Shown here piece after piece: positions 11,399 to 22,843 of a stretch of DNA of 64,000 nt. Positions within the stretch are counted from its first letter, which is position 1. Every line of letters starts with the position of its first letter. Under the pieces are notes generated by a model, which made no database searches, was not told the DNA's origin, and worked only from the letters and a program-made list of their open reading frames with translations. The DNA comes from Megalopta genalis (taxonomy: Eukaryota > Arthropoda > Insecta > Hymenoptera > Halictidae): positions 4,464,001 through 4,528,000 of the forward strand of contig NC_135027.1 in assembly GCF_051020955.1 (NCBI RefSeq), in the 5' to 3' direction. Position numbers and translations under genes: made by a program.

Positions 11399-12128
11399 TT
11401 AACCCTTTCGCTACTACGGGTGACTATAGTCACCCGCCACAAAACGACAACCGCATACGATGGGTGACTATAGTCACCGGCCACAAGATGCCACCTATAC
11501 ACGACGGGTGACTATAGTCACCGGTCACAACAATGGAGCCAAAAGTTAAAACAAGGGCTATCGCCTCGCTTTCCTCTGTTCGAGACGCTATCATCTACCA
11601 AAAACTACGATCAATTGTAATAAATCTGGTCATATTAATCCAACGCGTCTTACTGCAAGGCACTTTCCATCAATTTACGTAAATAACAAAACGAGAAGAA
11701 AAAATCCACTAAGAAAATGTGTGGTATGCGCAAAGAACGACAAAAGCAGTCCAAACGCGATACCAATGTGAGAACTGCAATGTTGGATTATGTGTGTATC
11801 CGTGTTTTGAGAAGTTTCATACAGAATATGATTATTAAAAAATTATTGCTCAATAATATGTTATGATTATAGTTATTATTTTGTTGTGCGATGTAAAAAT
11901 ATTAATTGTGTTGTTGAATTAAAAATACGTTCATGGAAAATTATGAACGAATTGTTATGAACGGAAATCATTTTGCTTCTAAAAGCAGTGTCACAACGTC
12001 GTTTTTGAAGCAAAAGACTTGGCCCCGAATGCTGAAGACTGCGCGCGCTTAATGTTCCTGCTTTCGGCAGGGTGCTCCGTTCTACACGAGGGACTCCGCG
12101 GCGAGGCCCGCCGTAGCGAAAGGGTTAA
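11399..12128 (+). mobile_element. piggyBac-like TTAA element relic, 730 bp
   Basis: The ends are TTAACCCTTTCGCTACTACG and the inverse ..CCGTAGCGAAAGGGTTAA, each carrying TTAA. Just inside the left end the perfect palindrome GGTGACTATAGTCACC occurs three times, spaced about 49-52 bp. This is a subterminal array expected to bind its transposase. The interior holds a remnant of the transposase C-terminus (see next entry). The whole middle of the gene is lost, so the copy is non-autonomous. Confidence 0.85.
11711..11838 (+). pseudogene. C-terminal Cys-rich domain of a piggyBac transposase, frameshifted
   Basis: One frame reads RKCVVCAK (from 11711). After a frameshift the neighbouring frame continues TRYQCENCNVGLCV, then PCFEKFH, ending at a stop near 11837. 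The pattern C-x2-C ... C-x2-C-x4-LC-x3-CF-x3-H is the cysteine-rich tail of piggyBac transposases, which binds subterminal DNA repeats. Only this tail remains, and the shift between its halves makes it a pseudogene. Confidence 0.75.
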
Positions 12129-12619
12129 GAGCTGTTTCGCTCGAGTCTCGTTTCGCAATTGAGAACAGAAAAAGGAATTGGTATAATCGGTTAGCGCTGG
12201 ACTGGACCATTGTCTTCGCCGCCGAAACAATCTCTGACAAAGGCTGTATAGATCGCGATCCTGTTACGCAACAAACCGCGGCCGATTCGCGATCACTATC
12301 GAATTCTTCCGGGCGACAGGAAACCGATCTGCATCGCGTCAGTTTCCCGTGGCGTCGGCCCGGCAGAAAAACCCGGCGCGAGCTTTGTGTTACACGCACA
12401 AAACCGGTAAACCGATCCCGCCGACTTTCAATTCAATTCAGACACGCGTGCATCTTCTGTTTCACTGGGCGACACGTGATCCGCTTCGCGATTTAAACGC
12501 TCGCGAATCCGATTCGCGAGCGGCTTACGCGAGCCGGCGGGTCCCGTTCGAATTGTATTTCGTTTCGTTTCGTTCGGACTCTTTTTTCTTTTTTAACTCT
12601 GTGCGTTTCTTTGTTGCAG
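12129..12619. other. presumed intron or upstream DNA of the BNIP3-like gene
   Basis: The stretch is GC-rich and ends in a pyrimidine-rich tract and TTGTTGCAG, the acceptor of the first BNIP3-like exon found. No upstream coding exon was recognised in it. Confidence 0.5.
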
Positions 12620-14231
12620 GAACCAGAGCTTTTGGATAAGAACACCGACTGGATCTACGAGTGGAGTTCGCGTCCGGACCAAGCGCCCCCGAAGTATGCA
12701 AATTATTCTGCACGCCCGTGCAAGCAGCACCGTTTAAATGGATTACCTAAATGTCTCAGTTATTTATGGTCGCGCGAAGAACAAGGGAACAAAGTAACGC
12801 TATTTTCAGAGACACATTCGTCTACACGAACAGATCTCTTTCTCAGTAGTCAGTTTGTCAAATTATTTTTCTAGATTGTCAAAGCGTTTTGTTTCTCTGT
12901 TAGAATAATCTTTTCAATCAATTTTTGGAGGATTTGTTTTGCACAAGAAGAATTGTTGTTTTGTCTTCAGATACGTTTTTGGTTCAACTATAAATAACCG
13001 AGATACTTCTCTGTATTTTGATTTAAGTGATTCACCATCCGTCCAGCCGCCCTCTTTCCTAAATTCGTTACTATGCATCATCCTTGCACAGTTCTCCTTG
13101 CAATAATCGTCACGCAGATAGTTCTATTTGCAGCGATAAGGAGGTCGCGGATTGTATGCACTACGCAATTATTCGACGTTCATGATCGATAGAACCCATT
13201 GCTAAATGATACATAGCAATGTTGAACGAGGCTTCTATTTTATTTGGAGTACGATAAGCTTGGTGACAGAATCAATAAATTTCTATTTGACCTAGTACAG
13301 AAAACTTGGTGTTTGCAATAGTACCTAAATGATGACTGTGTATTCGTGCATTGACGTTTTCGTGTATACAGTTGCTGTACACATTTTTGTAGAAGTAAAG
13401 ACAGTTCGGAGAAAAATCATTCAGTTGTTGAATCAAGAATTCTTGAAACAGCTGTATAAAGTTAGGTGTATATACATTCTCCGTGGCGGTCTGCACTTTG
13501 AAATAATAATATTAGTTTAAGAATTTTTCCATGTTCTAGTTTAGTTTATACCGCGGTCTGTTTCATAGTTTACTAACTTCGTAGCTCGACGTAAAAGCAT
13601 AATGTACGCGTGAGAATTCCTTGTCCCAATTTCCTAGTTTCTAGTCTACTTTCAACTATAATCTACTCCATAGCCTTCTCCAAAGTTCCCTAACACTGTA
13701 TAAACCTGTAATTTTCATTTGGTAACTTTCGACTAAGTTCCATTTCACTTTATAATACTTTTTCAATAATATCTTTCTTGATGTTTCGAGGAAACTTTAC
13801 TCAATGGCTGTCCTATTTTAGAGATTGGAAATTTAAGCACCCTCTTGGAACGAACAAGAGGAAATCCTATAGCATCCGCACTACAAAAGTCGGCAAAATT
13901 GGCCTGTTTTCCAAGGAGGTCCTGTATACACTTTTCATAACAAACATCTTGTCCGTGTTGGTCGGCGCTGGCTTGGGGTAAGCAGTTTTATAACTTCGTA
14001 GAATCATGGATTCCATTGGATTCTTATTCGAGAATGGCTTCTCTTCCAACCATTTTCTTTCGAAAACACAGCTAAACAACTCACGTATCAATAAAGTTCT
14101 GTAATAGTTAAAGAAAATTTGAAGCTGAATGAATGAGAGGGTCACGAGCGAGTATACTAAAGACCGTGTCGTTTTGTAGAGTTTGGTTGACCAGGCGAGG
14201 ATCGATAACGTCCAGCTTGACCATTGAGTGA
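12620..14231 (+). CDS. BNIP3: BNIP3-like mitochondrial protein, last three coding exons
   Basis: BNIP3 proteins are tail-anchored outer-mitochondrial-membrane proteins that act in mitophagy and cell death. Exons: 12620-12693, 13822-13977 and 14180-14231 (TGA). They join in phase (0; 2; 2) and encode 93 residues. Exon 1 of this set encodes LLDKNTDWIYEWSSRPDQAPP, the conserved BNIP3 'WEWSSRP..PPK' block. Exon 2 gives DWKFKHP, then SIRTTKV, GLFSKEVL and the start of the hydrophobic anchor (TLFITNILSVLVGAGLG). Exon 3 completes it with VWLTRRG and a short tail. The GAGLG within the membrane segment corresponds to the glycine-rich dimerisation face of the family. The N-terminal exons, including the LIR/BH3-like region, were not found and may lie left of the window or in the TE-rich region. 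Introns are 1128 and 202 bp. Confidence 0.9.
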
Positions 14232-14436
14232 AGGAGCTCCCCAGTCAGGACCGCGGACGTGTCAGGATTGCTGCGCTTGTGTTTGTAACGGAACGGAGCG
14301 ATGAGTTGGTCCATAAACGTGTTGCAAAAGATAGAAGACTGAAGAGCGAAGAGGGTCTATCGAGCCTAAAATATGAAGCATTACATTAAAAAAAAAAGCA
14401 GATAAAAAAAACAGTAAAACCGACAACAATCAAGAG

Positions 14437-14473
<37 letters not shown>

Positions 14474-16467
14474 CAATTTCGATTAGCCTCCTCCTCCCCG
14501 GTTTTTAATATTAGCACTATCCATCTTAACCCTTTCCTGCCCGACAGACAAAACTTAAAGCTACGGCGTGCGCCTATGGCACACATTCTTTATTATTCTG
14601 TAAGCCGTGTACGCAATTTGCATATGCTTAGAACGAGAAGAGGGAAGAAACTTGAAAACCATACAGGACATATACAGAGACACGTACACGAACATACACA
14701 AGATTAATACGATTTATTATTATAGTCTAGCGCGTTGTTGATACAACAAGGAACATGTCCATTTTATACCGTTTCTAAATGCGTTTCTATCTGCGATAGT
14801 CTATAGGTATAGCTTGGATAGTATTTATCTATAATTAATTATTAATTGTTACACGAAAAGGGAAACGTTGTGAACAGATATAGAATGTTTATGAGCGTGG
14901 TCTATAGAGGGGATGAGTGGTATCATTATGGCGGAGTATAATGATAGGAGCAGATTAAACGGAGAAGATATTGCTTAGGAAAGAAAGATTGCGAGGGACA
15001 TTCGACTGCATTGAAATCGACATTCAATGCGGGCACGAGTAGGCAAATTTTGTTCGAGTGTGATACACGTTGTAGAGAGACAATGGAGCTTATGATATCC
15101 TCTTTCGAAGGAATAATAATTCAAATCTGTTCGTAATATACAAGTACAATAAGGCGAGAGTTTGTTGAAAAATGATTTACAATGTATGTCCGCGTTAACA
15201 ATTACTTTGTTATCTCGTTCATTAATGTTTTTGATTCTTTTCCTTTTCTGTGTTTGCGATTTTACGATTGTCGAGGACGTATAAGAAACATTACGATTCT
15301 GTTTTATTTTGTCGATTTGTTAGAAATTCAGAATTGGTGTATTCAAATATATACGTTTACGTTGATTGGCGTGTTTCTAACCGTATATATTCATTAAGTA
15401 CTACCCTCGGCAGAAAATATGCAATGATATTTTAAACAAATATATTAATAAAGTGACATTGTTCTGTAAAGATAAAAAAAGAAAAAACGTTCTCACGCTG
15501 TTGCTTACAAAATAGCGAACATAATTTAACGTTATGTTTGTAAACGATTGATCTCATTGCATTTTGTACGTAAAATATCCGAATGATATTTCTTGGCATA
15601 ATCGATCGAGTACTTTCTGCCAGAGGTGTAGACGATAATCGACAATGCACTTGGAATATGCAACAGCTATTTTATACAAACATGGTTTTGTATCGTCTGG
15701 GACACATGGACGCATGAAAGCTTTGACGAAAGAGAACACAGGCTCGCAATTTCGGCGTGAAAGCTCGAGTCGATTCATCGATCCTTCTTTAATTTGAGAG
15801 ACCTGTCAGTTACTTGCGTCGCTTACAATTCTCCCGCGATATACTTACGAGTCGCGCTTATCTTTCGATAGCACAATGTGTGGCTGGTATTGAACTATGG
15901 TAAAATAAAGAACTACAAAAGATAAACATAAAGAAGCAACTCGACAGCGATCGCAATCGCTTTACTAAGATTACCGAGGTTTTTCACTGACGACGAATAT
16001 AATATCTGTACCGTGTATTCAGTGTAAGATGCTGTATATTATGAAACAGTGCGTATTCGATGTAATTAGGAATTAGCCACGCAAGTTTTTATATTTTCAA
16101 TAATAATTCTATATATTACATCGGGTCTTTTATTTCTGAGAACCCATGAAGCGTTCGAGGAATCGATAAAACTGAAATGATACGCAAGATCTAGTGATAA
16201 TGTTAGATGCTTCTGTTAGCATTTCGTAATTGAAAGTCTGCATGCTCTAGAGACTTGAAAGTATCGGTGAAACAGAAGTTCCATCACAATAAAAATCCAC
16301 GATAATGGCGCCCGAACCGGACCAACTGGAAGCAATTTCTGTTTCCACGAAACAGAAATACCTAAGAAACCTTCTCTAATCTTTTATAATTCAACGAAAG
16401 CAACAGAAGAAAACAGAAAACCAAAAAGCTCTGCTGAATCCGATTGTACCCGACGATTTTCATTAGC
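14232..16467. other. BNIP3-like 3' flank and intergenic DNA up to the kinesin-9 start
   Basis: A (GA)n run lies at about 14442-14471. A lone TTAACCCTTTCCTGCCC terminus near 14527 resembles the start of a TTAA element, but no matching far end was found. AT-rich sequence with AATAAA motifs (for example near 15446 and 15904) could carry the BNIP3-like poly(A) site. No coding exon was recognised before the ATG at 16468. Confidence 0.45.
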
Positions 16468-18479
16468 ATGATCCATTACAATGACGTAAATACCCGCGAG
16501 AAAAATATTAAGATCTTCGTGAGAGTACTTCCGTTGGAGAAACCCTGCGATTCTTGCGTACGAGTCGACCTAGAGTACAAAGTAATTAATGTTTTTTGAA
16601 AAGATGTTGAACGTGGAGAGCGAATTTGTTGACATTTTGACAGCGTTACTTTCTCCGCTCAGATAGCCAGAGGTTAATGTAATTAATTATTAAAGGAAGG
16701 TCAATCTTATCTTTAGAAAATATTTATACGATGCTTACAAGAAATGCAGCCGAACAGGGTCGCCATAATAAAAGAGCCATCTTATTGGTGTTTCAAAACA
16801 GATGGAATTTTTCTTGACGCCTCGCAGGAGGAGGTGTACCATTCCTCAAGCAAGGATCTAGTCTTGAAGTAAATTAAGAACCTGATGCTCTTGATTGTAA
16901 AGCCACCCTTGGCAATTATTCTTGAGGCAATTATTCCTCGAGCAAGGATCTAGTCTTGAAGTAAATTAAGAACCTGATGCTCTTGATTGTAAAGCCACAC
17001 TTGGCAATTATTCCTCAAGCAAGGATCTAGTCTTGAAGTAAATTAAGAACCTGATGCTCTTGATTGTAAAGCCACCCTTGGCAATCATTCTTGAGGCAAT
17101 TATTCCTCAAGCAAGGATCTAGTCTTGAAGTAAATTAAGAACCTGATGCTCTTGATTGTAAAGCCACCCTTGGCAATTATTTTTGAGGCAATTATTCCTC
17201 AAGCAAGGATCTAGTCTTGAAGTAAATTAAGAACATGATGCTCTTGATTGTAAAGCCACCCTTGGCAATTATTCCTCAAGCAAGGACCTAGTCTTGAAGT
17301 AAATTAAGAACATGATGCTCTTGATTGTAAAGCCACCCTTGGCAATTATTCTTGAGGCAATTATTCCTCAAGCAAGGATCTAGTCTTGAAGTAAATTAAG
17401 AACCTGATGCTCTTGATTGTAAAGCCACCCTTGGCAATCATTCTTGAGGATTTCAGTTGAGACACTATGTCGATGTTATTAGCTTAGCATATACCAACTC
17501 CAGTCTTGCTCTCTCAGACTGCGCAAATTGTACGGGAGGGGAATTCGTGATTTATTACTATTTTGAAAAAACATACGACACGAAAATAACGAGGTATTTT
17601 CAGGATCCTAGACGGTACAAGTTGCGTCCTGTTGGGCCACGGACAAACGGGCTCCGGCAAAAGTTTCACCCTCAGCGGACTGAGCAACAACTGGGAAGTA
17701 CGATTCTGAAAGAAATTAACGCAGCCGGTTAATCGAATAATGTAGATCCAGTGATTACGTTCCTCTTCTCAGCACAGGGGTCTGGTATCGAGGATACTGT
17801 GCGACCTGTTTCTGGAGAAATCGAATCGAAAGAGGGTCAGCAAGATACAGTACCACATAAGCTTCGTCGAGCTACGTGGGAAAGATGTCAGAGACCTGTT
17901 GTTGCCAGAAACAGAGAATAAGGCACGGATAAAAGATCGAGATCCGTTTAAGGTGCGCCGCATCAAGAAACGGGCGATAAGAGCCTGTCTTAATTGCTGC
18001 TCCTACAGGAGATCTCTGTGGTTCCCGCGGAGAACGAGGGACAAGCTCTGAGGATGATCTTCGAGGGAGAGGTCAGGAGATCCATCGTGAGAGGATCTAC
18101 GTATTCGGTGTCCCATGTGGACACGGCTGTGATCACCATTCATGCTACCAATGCCAGCTTGGTCACATCGGGAAGCGTGTTTACCAGAGCCAAAGTAATT
18201 TATATTCATTGGGTGTTCTATGGATCTTCTTGAACCGATCTTTCTCTACCTTTCCAGATGCACATCGTGGAGATGGCTGGCATTGGGACGATGGGCAGAA
18301 ATGATTTCTGTAAAACGGCTTCGGACATTGCCACGGCTAACTCGACCAAGTCCCAGCTGGAACATTTTTTCGCGCACCTTGGCAATGGAGGACCAATGCC
18401 GTACAACGTGATACGATCTAGCAATCTGTTGAAGATCCTCGGAAACGATTTCCCCGTGGCATCCGTGATCCGGTGATTA

Positions 18480-18514
<35 letters not shown>

Positions 18515-20261
18515 ACAAGCTACTCGTTCTCAACGATGAATAATTCAATTTATCTGACAGATTCATATCGCACATCCGCGTGACGAGAGAGGATCTAGAC
18601 GTCACGCTGTCAACGTTAAGATTCAGTGGGAACATTGCCAGATTAAAACCTACGAAAGTCAAGAAGGGCATGGAGTATGGTCAGGATCGGATTGTTGAGA
18701 GGCTTCGGAACGAGATCGACGCTTTGAAAAAGGAGCTGACGATAAACGAGATGCTCCTGAACCAGGAAGCTTCGATCAATATATCGAGGACCCGATTAGA
18801 ACAGATTAAACGGAGTGTTGTTAATTACTTGAATGGCAACGTGAACAAATTCACGTTGCTGAACATGACACAGGCTCAACAGCTGCTGAAGAGCGTCAAG
18901 GATCTGTACAACAGGTTGTAAAGTCTTCTTATATCGAGTATTATTCTTCCCTGTTGTAAAGTCATTGTCGCAGTTAATTACTGTTAATTAAACCGCTAGA
19001 CTGACGGCCAAAGAAACAGAGATGGAACAGCTCAAGGAGATGTACGAAAACATGTCAAAGAACATGGTGGATGTTGGCGTATCAGCAAGATTGTCTAAAG
19101 TATGTTAATTTGTACATGGTTTGATTAATCGTCATTGATAAAATATTTGGATCGTTGATAGGAGTCGTTGACTGCTGAAAGTCGAATCCACAGTCTAAAG
19201 AAAGATACTTTGGAAGTCCAGGAGGAGGCATCGAAAGTAGAGGAAGTTGGAAGCATAGCTAAAATCGGTTAAAAAATTTGCTAATTTTTTTTTTAAATAG
19301 ATGTCTAAAAACAAAGTGATGATTGAAATTCTTTAGCTGTCGGGATGACTCTGGGACCATACCAAAACGAGGAAGAAGGATATGAACGGGACAATGTTAC
19401 GGCGGTTGAACATGAACGCCAGATGGACCATCAGAGTATTTTAATGGTTCGTATATATATAATATTTATTATTATTTATAATATACAATTTTATGCTAAT
19501 TTTATTTATTTTTAAATTTGTGCCTGTGCAGAAACTCCGGCAGATTTTCAAGCGTTTCCTGAAAGACGAAAGGGTGTACAGTAGGATGAAGGAGAAGTTG
19601 GATAAGAACGTGAGGACGTTGGAGATAGTTCAACAGAGATTCTCGAAATGGATCGATAAGTATTTCGAGGTAAGCCAAATTTATCTCGGATTCGATTTAG
19701 GATTCGGAGATCGATGTAGGAACTTTGTTCTCCAGGTGAAGAGCACTTTGGAGAACGCCAAAGACAAGCTCAGCAAGCATCAGCGAATTCGGTACGCAAT
19801 GAAACCGCAAGAACCAGAGGAGTTGGTACCGGAAGTGGAGATAGTGATCAGCCGTGATATCGCGTGTCATCAAAGAGTTCTGATGAATTTGGAGGAAGAG
19901 GTTCTTCAAGCACAGAACGAGATACGCCATTTATTAAAGGAACAGCTGAAAATGCACACGGAATTCAAGTCCGGTTTCCGAGAGTATTGCAAAGAAATGG
20001 ACGCTTTGACACTTTACAGTGACAACTCAATTAAATTGTTGTTGGAACCGGTGGAGAAGGAGTCTTTGGAAGTAGCTAAAAGCAAGTTCAATCAGTTTCA
20101 ACGAGCGATGATGCGCAAGTTTGAGGTGAAGTATTGAATTTCAGAAGATAATTTTAATTTTAATTCTAACACAAATCATTTTTTCAACCGCTTCTTATTA
20201 TTATTTTTAGGAGAAGGAGAGAATGAAGGAAGTGCGACGCGATGATTGGTGTATTTTTTAA
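16468..20261 (+). CDS. KIF9: kinesin-9 family protein (KIF9/KIF6-like), 13 exons, 729 aa
   Basis: Kinesin-9 proteins are microtubule motors of cilia and flagella. Exons: 16468-16581, 16717-16868, 17604-17697, 17773-17952, 18009-18194, 18258-18472, 18561-18914, 19000-19099, 19162-19267, 19337-19446, 19532-19669, 19736-20125, 20211-20261 (TAA). All junctions are GT-AG and all phases agree. An in-frame stop precedes the ATG. Residues ~14-20 are IKIFVRV (motor strand 1); 102-109 GQTGSGKS (P-loop); ~121-124 HRGL. After the motor come a kinesin-9-type neck (RNEIDALKKELTINE) and coiled-coil segments. Switch I, normally N-x2-SSRSH, is STYSVSH (210-216), and switch II DLAGSE is EMAGIG (247-252). Nucleotide-dependent motility is therefore doubtful although the frame is fully open. 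Intron 2 contains a minisatellite derived from exon 2. AATAAA motifs lie at 20512 and 20663. Confidence 0.88.
16844..17450 (+). repeat. minisatellite duplicating an exon end and its 5' splice site, 7 copies
   Basis: The core CAAGGATCTAGTCTTGAA occurs at 16851, 16943, 17020, 17112, 17204, 17281 (one change) and 17373, giving spacings of 92, 77, 92, 92, 77 and 92 bp. The two unit lengths differ by a 15-bp TTCTTGAGGCAATTA-type segment. The first copy is the true end of kinesin-9 exon 2. Each later copy repeats its last codons and the donor GAA|GTAAAT. The array therefore offers GT donors at 16869, 16961, 17038, 17130, 17222, 17299 and 17391. It ends about 150 bp before the exon-3 acceptor. Confidence 0.9.
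18483..18513. repeat. (GA)n microsatellite in kinesin-9 intron 6
   Basis: About 15 GA dinucleotides lie between the donor at 18473 and the exon-7 acceptor at 18560, taking up a third of this 88-bp intron. Confidence 0.9.
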
Positions 20262-21928
20262 ACTTTACCAACTATTGCAATAATACTTAATACAACGCAT
20301 AACGTGGAACACACGTACTGTAGCGCTATAACACACGGCGTCATATTATTTCTCTACCCAACCTTATTAACGTATTAATTTTAATTTAGCTTATAATTAA
20401 TCGAATTAACTTATCGATCATCTAATCGGTAGATGAAATTATAATGTAAGCTAAATTAAAATTCGTATAATCAGAATAATACATTAACATTTCATATTCT
20501 ACATTTAATTGAATAAATCATTATATTTTTAAACTTTTCAAAACTGCTCAAACATACGAAATTGTGATTTTTGAATGCAGAAAATTGCTCAAAAGTACGA
20601 ATTTCAGGATATAAATCTTTCAAACGTGCTCAGAAGTACGAAATATATTTTATTTCCGATTAAATAAAATATGTACAAGATTACATTCCTAAAATGTGAT
20701 GAAACGGCAGGTATTGGTGGCGCCACTCGTGGCAAAACGTTCAAGCTGCTAGTCAATTACCGACCCGTGTGTGACAAGGAGCGGTAGATGACGCAGCAAG
20801 GCAGTCATACACATTCGTGAATTACAACGCTAAACGCACTTTCCAAAGATCGTTAATAATGCATTAATTGGGCATCTACTCTATTCTAGACTTCATTCTA
20901 GGCTCTTTCGACACATAGGTGCATATTTTACGTTGTAAGATTGCAAAACTAGTTAGTACAAGTCAATCGCAAGCCAGACAAAGCAATTTGAAATATGTAC
21001 TTCCTCGCATGTTTTCCTGATAAAAATAACAAGTAGTGTAAGTCAGTGGAAAGTTAGACTTTAAAATTTTTTACTGGTTTGAAAGGGAAAGGAATCCGTA
21101 GGATTTTACAATAATTTTATACTCATGAAAGGGAATCAGAACGAAGCCGACGACTTACTTTACTAATAATAAGACGCACCCACGCACGCAGTATATATCG
21201 AGCAATTATTGGCTACAAACTCATACATTCGAAACAATCTCAATGTGCATTGAGCATCGTTCGCAAATTCGCTGGCAAATGTGGTCGAGAATTTCGCGAG
21301 GCGAGAAAAGTACAAGTCGAATATCGCGCCGCGTGTTTCAGATGGAGCGCCAGGCACGCATGCGCGAGAAGAGTGAGAGCGCAAGCACAAGTAAAGTGAG
21401 ACAAACTACATTGGTTGTCGGTGTGACTCGTTTCGCATGTGGTTGCGCGATGCGTGCTATCTTTGTCATTTACTATGACGGCAGCACTATTTAGCTGCGA
21501 ATTGTCAGCCAATCAGAGCACAGCAATTCGCTGCATTCTCTCAATTCAAGATCCCCGTTGCCCCTGGATACGGTTCTTGAATTGCGAGATTAGTGTACAT
21601 TGAAACAGAATTTCCGGATTGGCCATCAACTCGAGCGTTTTACGGTCGACATTTTCCCTAGTACTTTTTCTAATCCAATCAAGGCACAATCAAGGCTGCC
21701 TAGTACCTAGAAACTTTCCCTTAGATTATTCGACGTCTACTGTCACAAAGTGTGTCTTCGGGAATCGGGGAGCATCACCTTCTCCCAGTTTCTCCCACTA
21801 CGGTAGCAAGTGAAACGCGCCTACAGCTCAAGTGTGCATTGGATTGGAATTGGAGTTAACCAGTTGCTCAAAGAGTTGCTCTGTTAGTAGTGCCGTAGTC
21901 GAGAGTGTGCTCGCTTCAAATTAATAAA
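20262..21928. other. kinesin-9 3' flank and intergenic DNA
   Basis: AATAAA signals lie at 20512 and 20663. An imperfect hairpin pairs TTTTAATTTAGCTTATAATT (near 20378) with AATTATAATGTAAGCTAAATT (near 20437). Three short direct repeats of the type GCTCAAAAGTACGAA lie between 20545 and 20645. From about 20700 to 21900 no coding exon was recognised; the frames at 21163-21512 overlap on opposite strands and have no motif. Confidence 0.45.
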
Positions 21929-21972
21929 ATGCAGCACGAGATCGATGCAAAATGTGATACAATTAAGTCGAG
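21929..21972 (+). CDS. alternative first coding exon of the kugelkern-like gene
   Basis: An ATG at 21929 opens 14 codons (MQHEIDAKCDTIKS) plus two bases, ending at a strong donor AG|GTAAGC. The phase (2) is the same as that of the other first exon (22844-22989), so either can splice to the exon at 23475 and read on in frame. It is inferred from sequence only; transcript data would decide which first exon is used. It could also be a chance ATG before a donor in a 5'UTR exon. Confidence 0.45.
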
Positions 21973-22556
21973 GTAAGCGTGGCACTGTAATTTACAAAAC
22001 CGATTCAAGAGACGCGAATGATGTACATGTATATCTCGTTGCTCGCGACCGGCGCATGTCTGAGCGGTTCGAAGTGTATAGGGAATATCGCTATGAATGA
22101 ATATTTTGTTTCTGGAAGACGGTAACTACAACGACATCAGCGCCCTTACGCATTCGCGCTCTCGTTCATATCGTTTGCCATCAAAGTGAATCACCGGTGA
22201 ATAGAAGATCCACGGTCGCGGTAGTGTGCACTCGCGTCGCCGAACAATTTGGCACACGGCTACGTTCTTCCCCGAAAACATCGAAAGACCCGATCCAATT
22301 AGGATAAAGGTTGTTCCACGCATCGTTTCCCGGACCGCGCGCGCTTGCGTTCACGATTCCGTCGTGAACTCTCGAGTGGCGCGTTTTACATGGCGTCCCG
22401 AATGGTGTCTACACCGAGACTCCGGCTAGACTGACACACCGGTTTCGAGTGGCTCGTACGTGTTTTTTTTTCTTGTCGCGTTATCTTTGTCCGAATAGCT
22501 TGGCGCGGAATGTCGTGATTGTGGCCCCGGTCTACCGAAACAGAAATAGAGAAATA

Positions 22557-22640
22557 CGCGCGCGCGCGCGTGTGTGTGTGTGTGTATGTGGGAGGGAGAG
22601 CGAGAGGGTGCGAGTGAGAGAGCGTGAGAAAGGGAGGGAA
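22557..22640. repeat. CG/TG dinucleotide tract followed by GA-rich sequence
   Basis: A run of (CG)n then (TG)n from about 22557 to 22585 could adopt Z-DNA. It is followed by GAGAG-rich sequence. It lies roughly 200-290 bp upstream of the ATG at 22844, in the presumed 5'UTR or promoter of the kugelkern-like gene. Confidence 0.8.
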
Positions 22641-22843
22641 AGGGACGTGAAGCAGCGTCGAGTACGATCGAATGCATCGGATAGGTAAAAACGGAATCTT
22701 GCGGTAGGAATCAAGTTGTTCGGACATTTCGGTGTCGGAACGGTGCGGCCGCGAGTTGCGTTTAATTCTCTTTACGGGCCAACAAGAGGGAAGGCGTGGA
22801 AAGATAATACGTGGTTTCAAGGCAGGGCAAGACTCTAAACACC

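Noticed and set aside
13867..14314. Reverse-strand frames over the BNIP3-like exons
   Set aside because: Antisense to well-supported coding exons; no independent evidence.
14527..14590. Possible TTAA MITE starting TTAACCCTTTCCTGCCC
   Set aside because: Only one terminus was found; without the inverted partner it was not listed as an element.
17457..17732. Open frame with ATG just before kinesin-9 exon 3
   Set aside because: It reads the P-loop exon in the wrong frame; the phase-consistent model splices at 17604 from exon 2.
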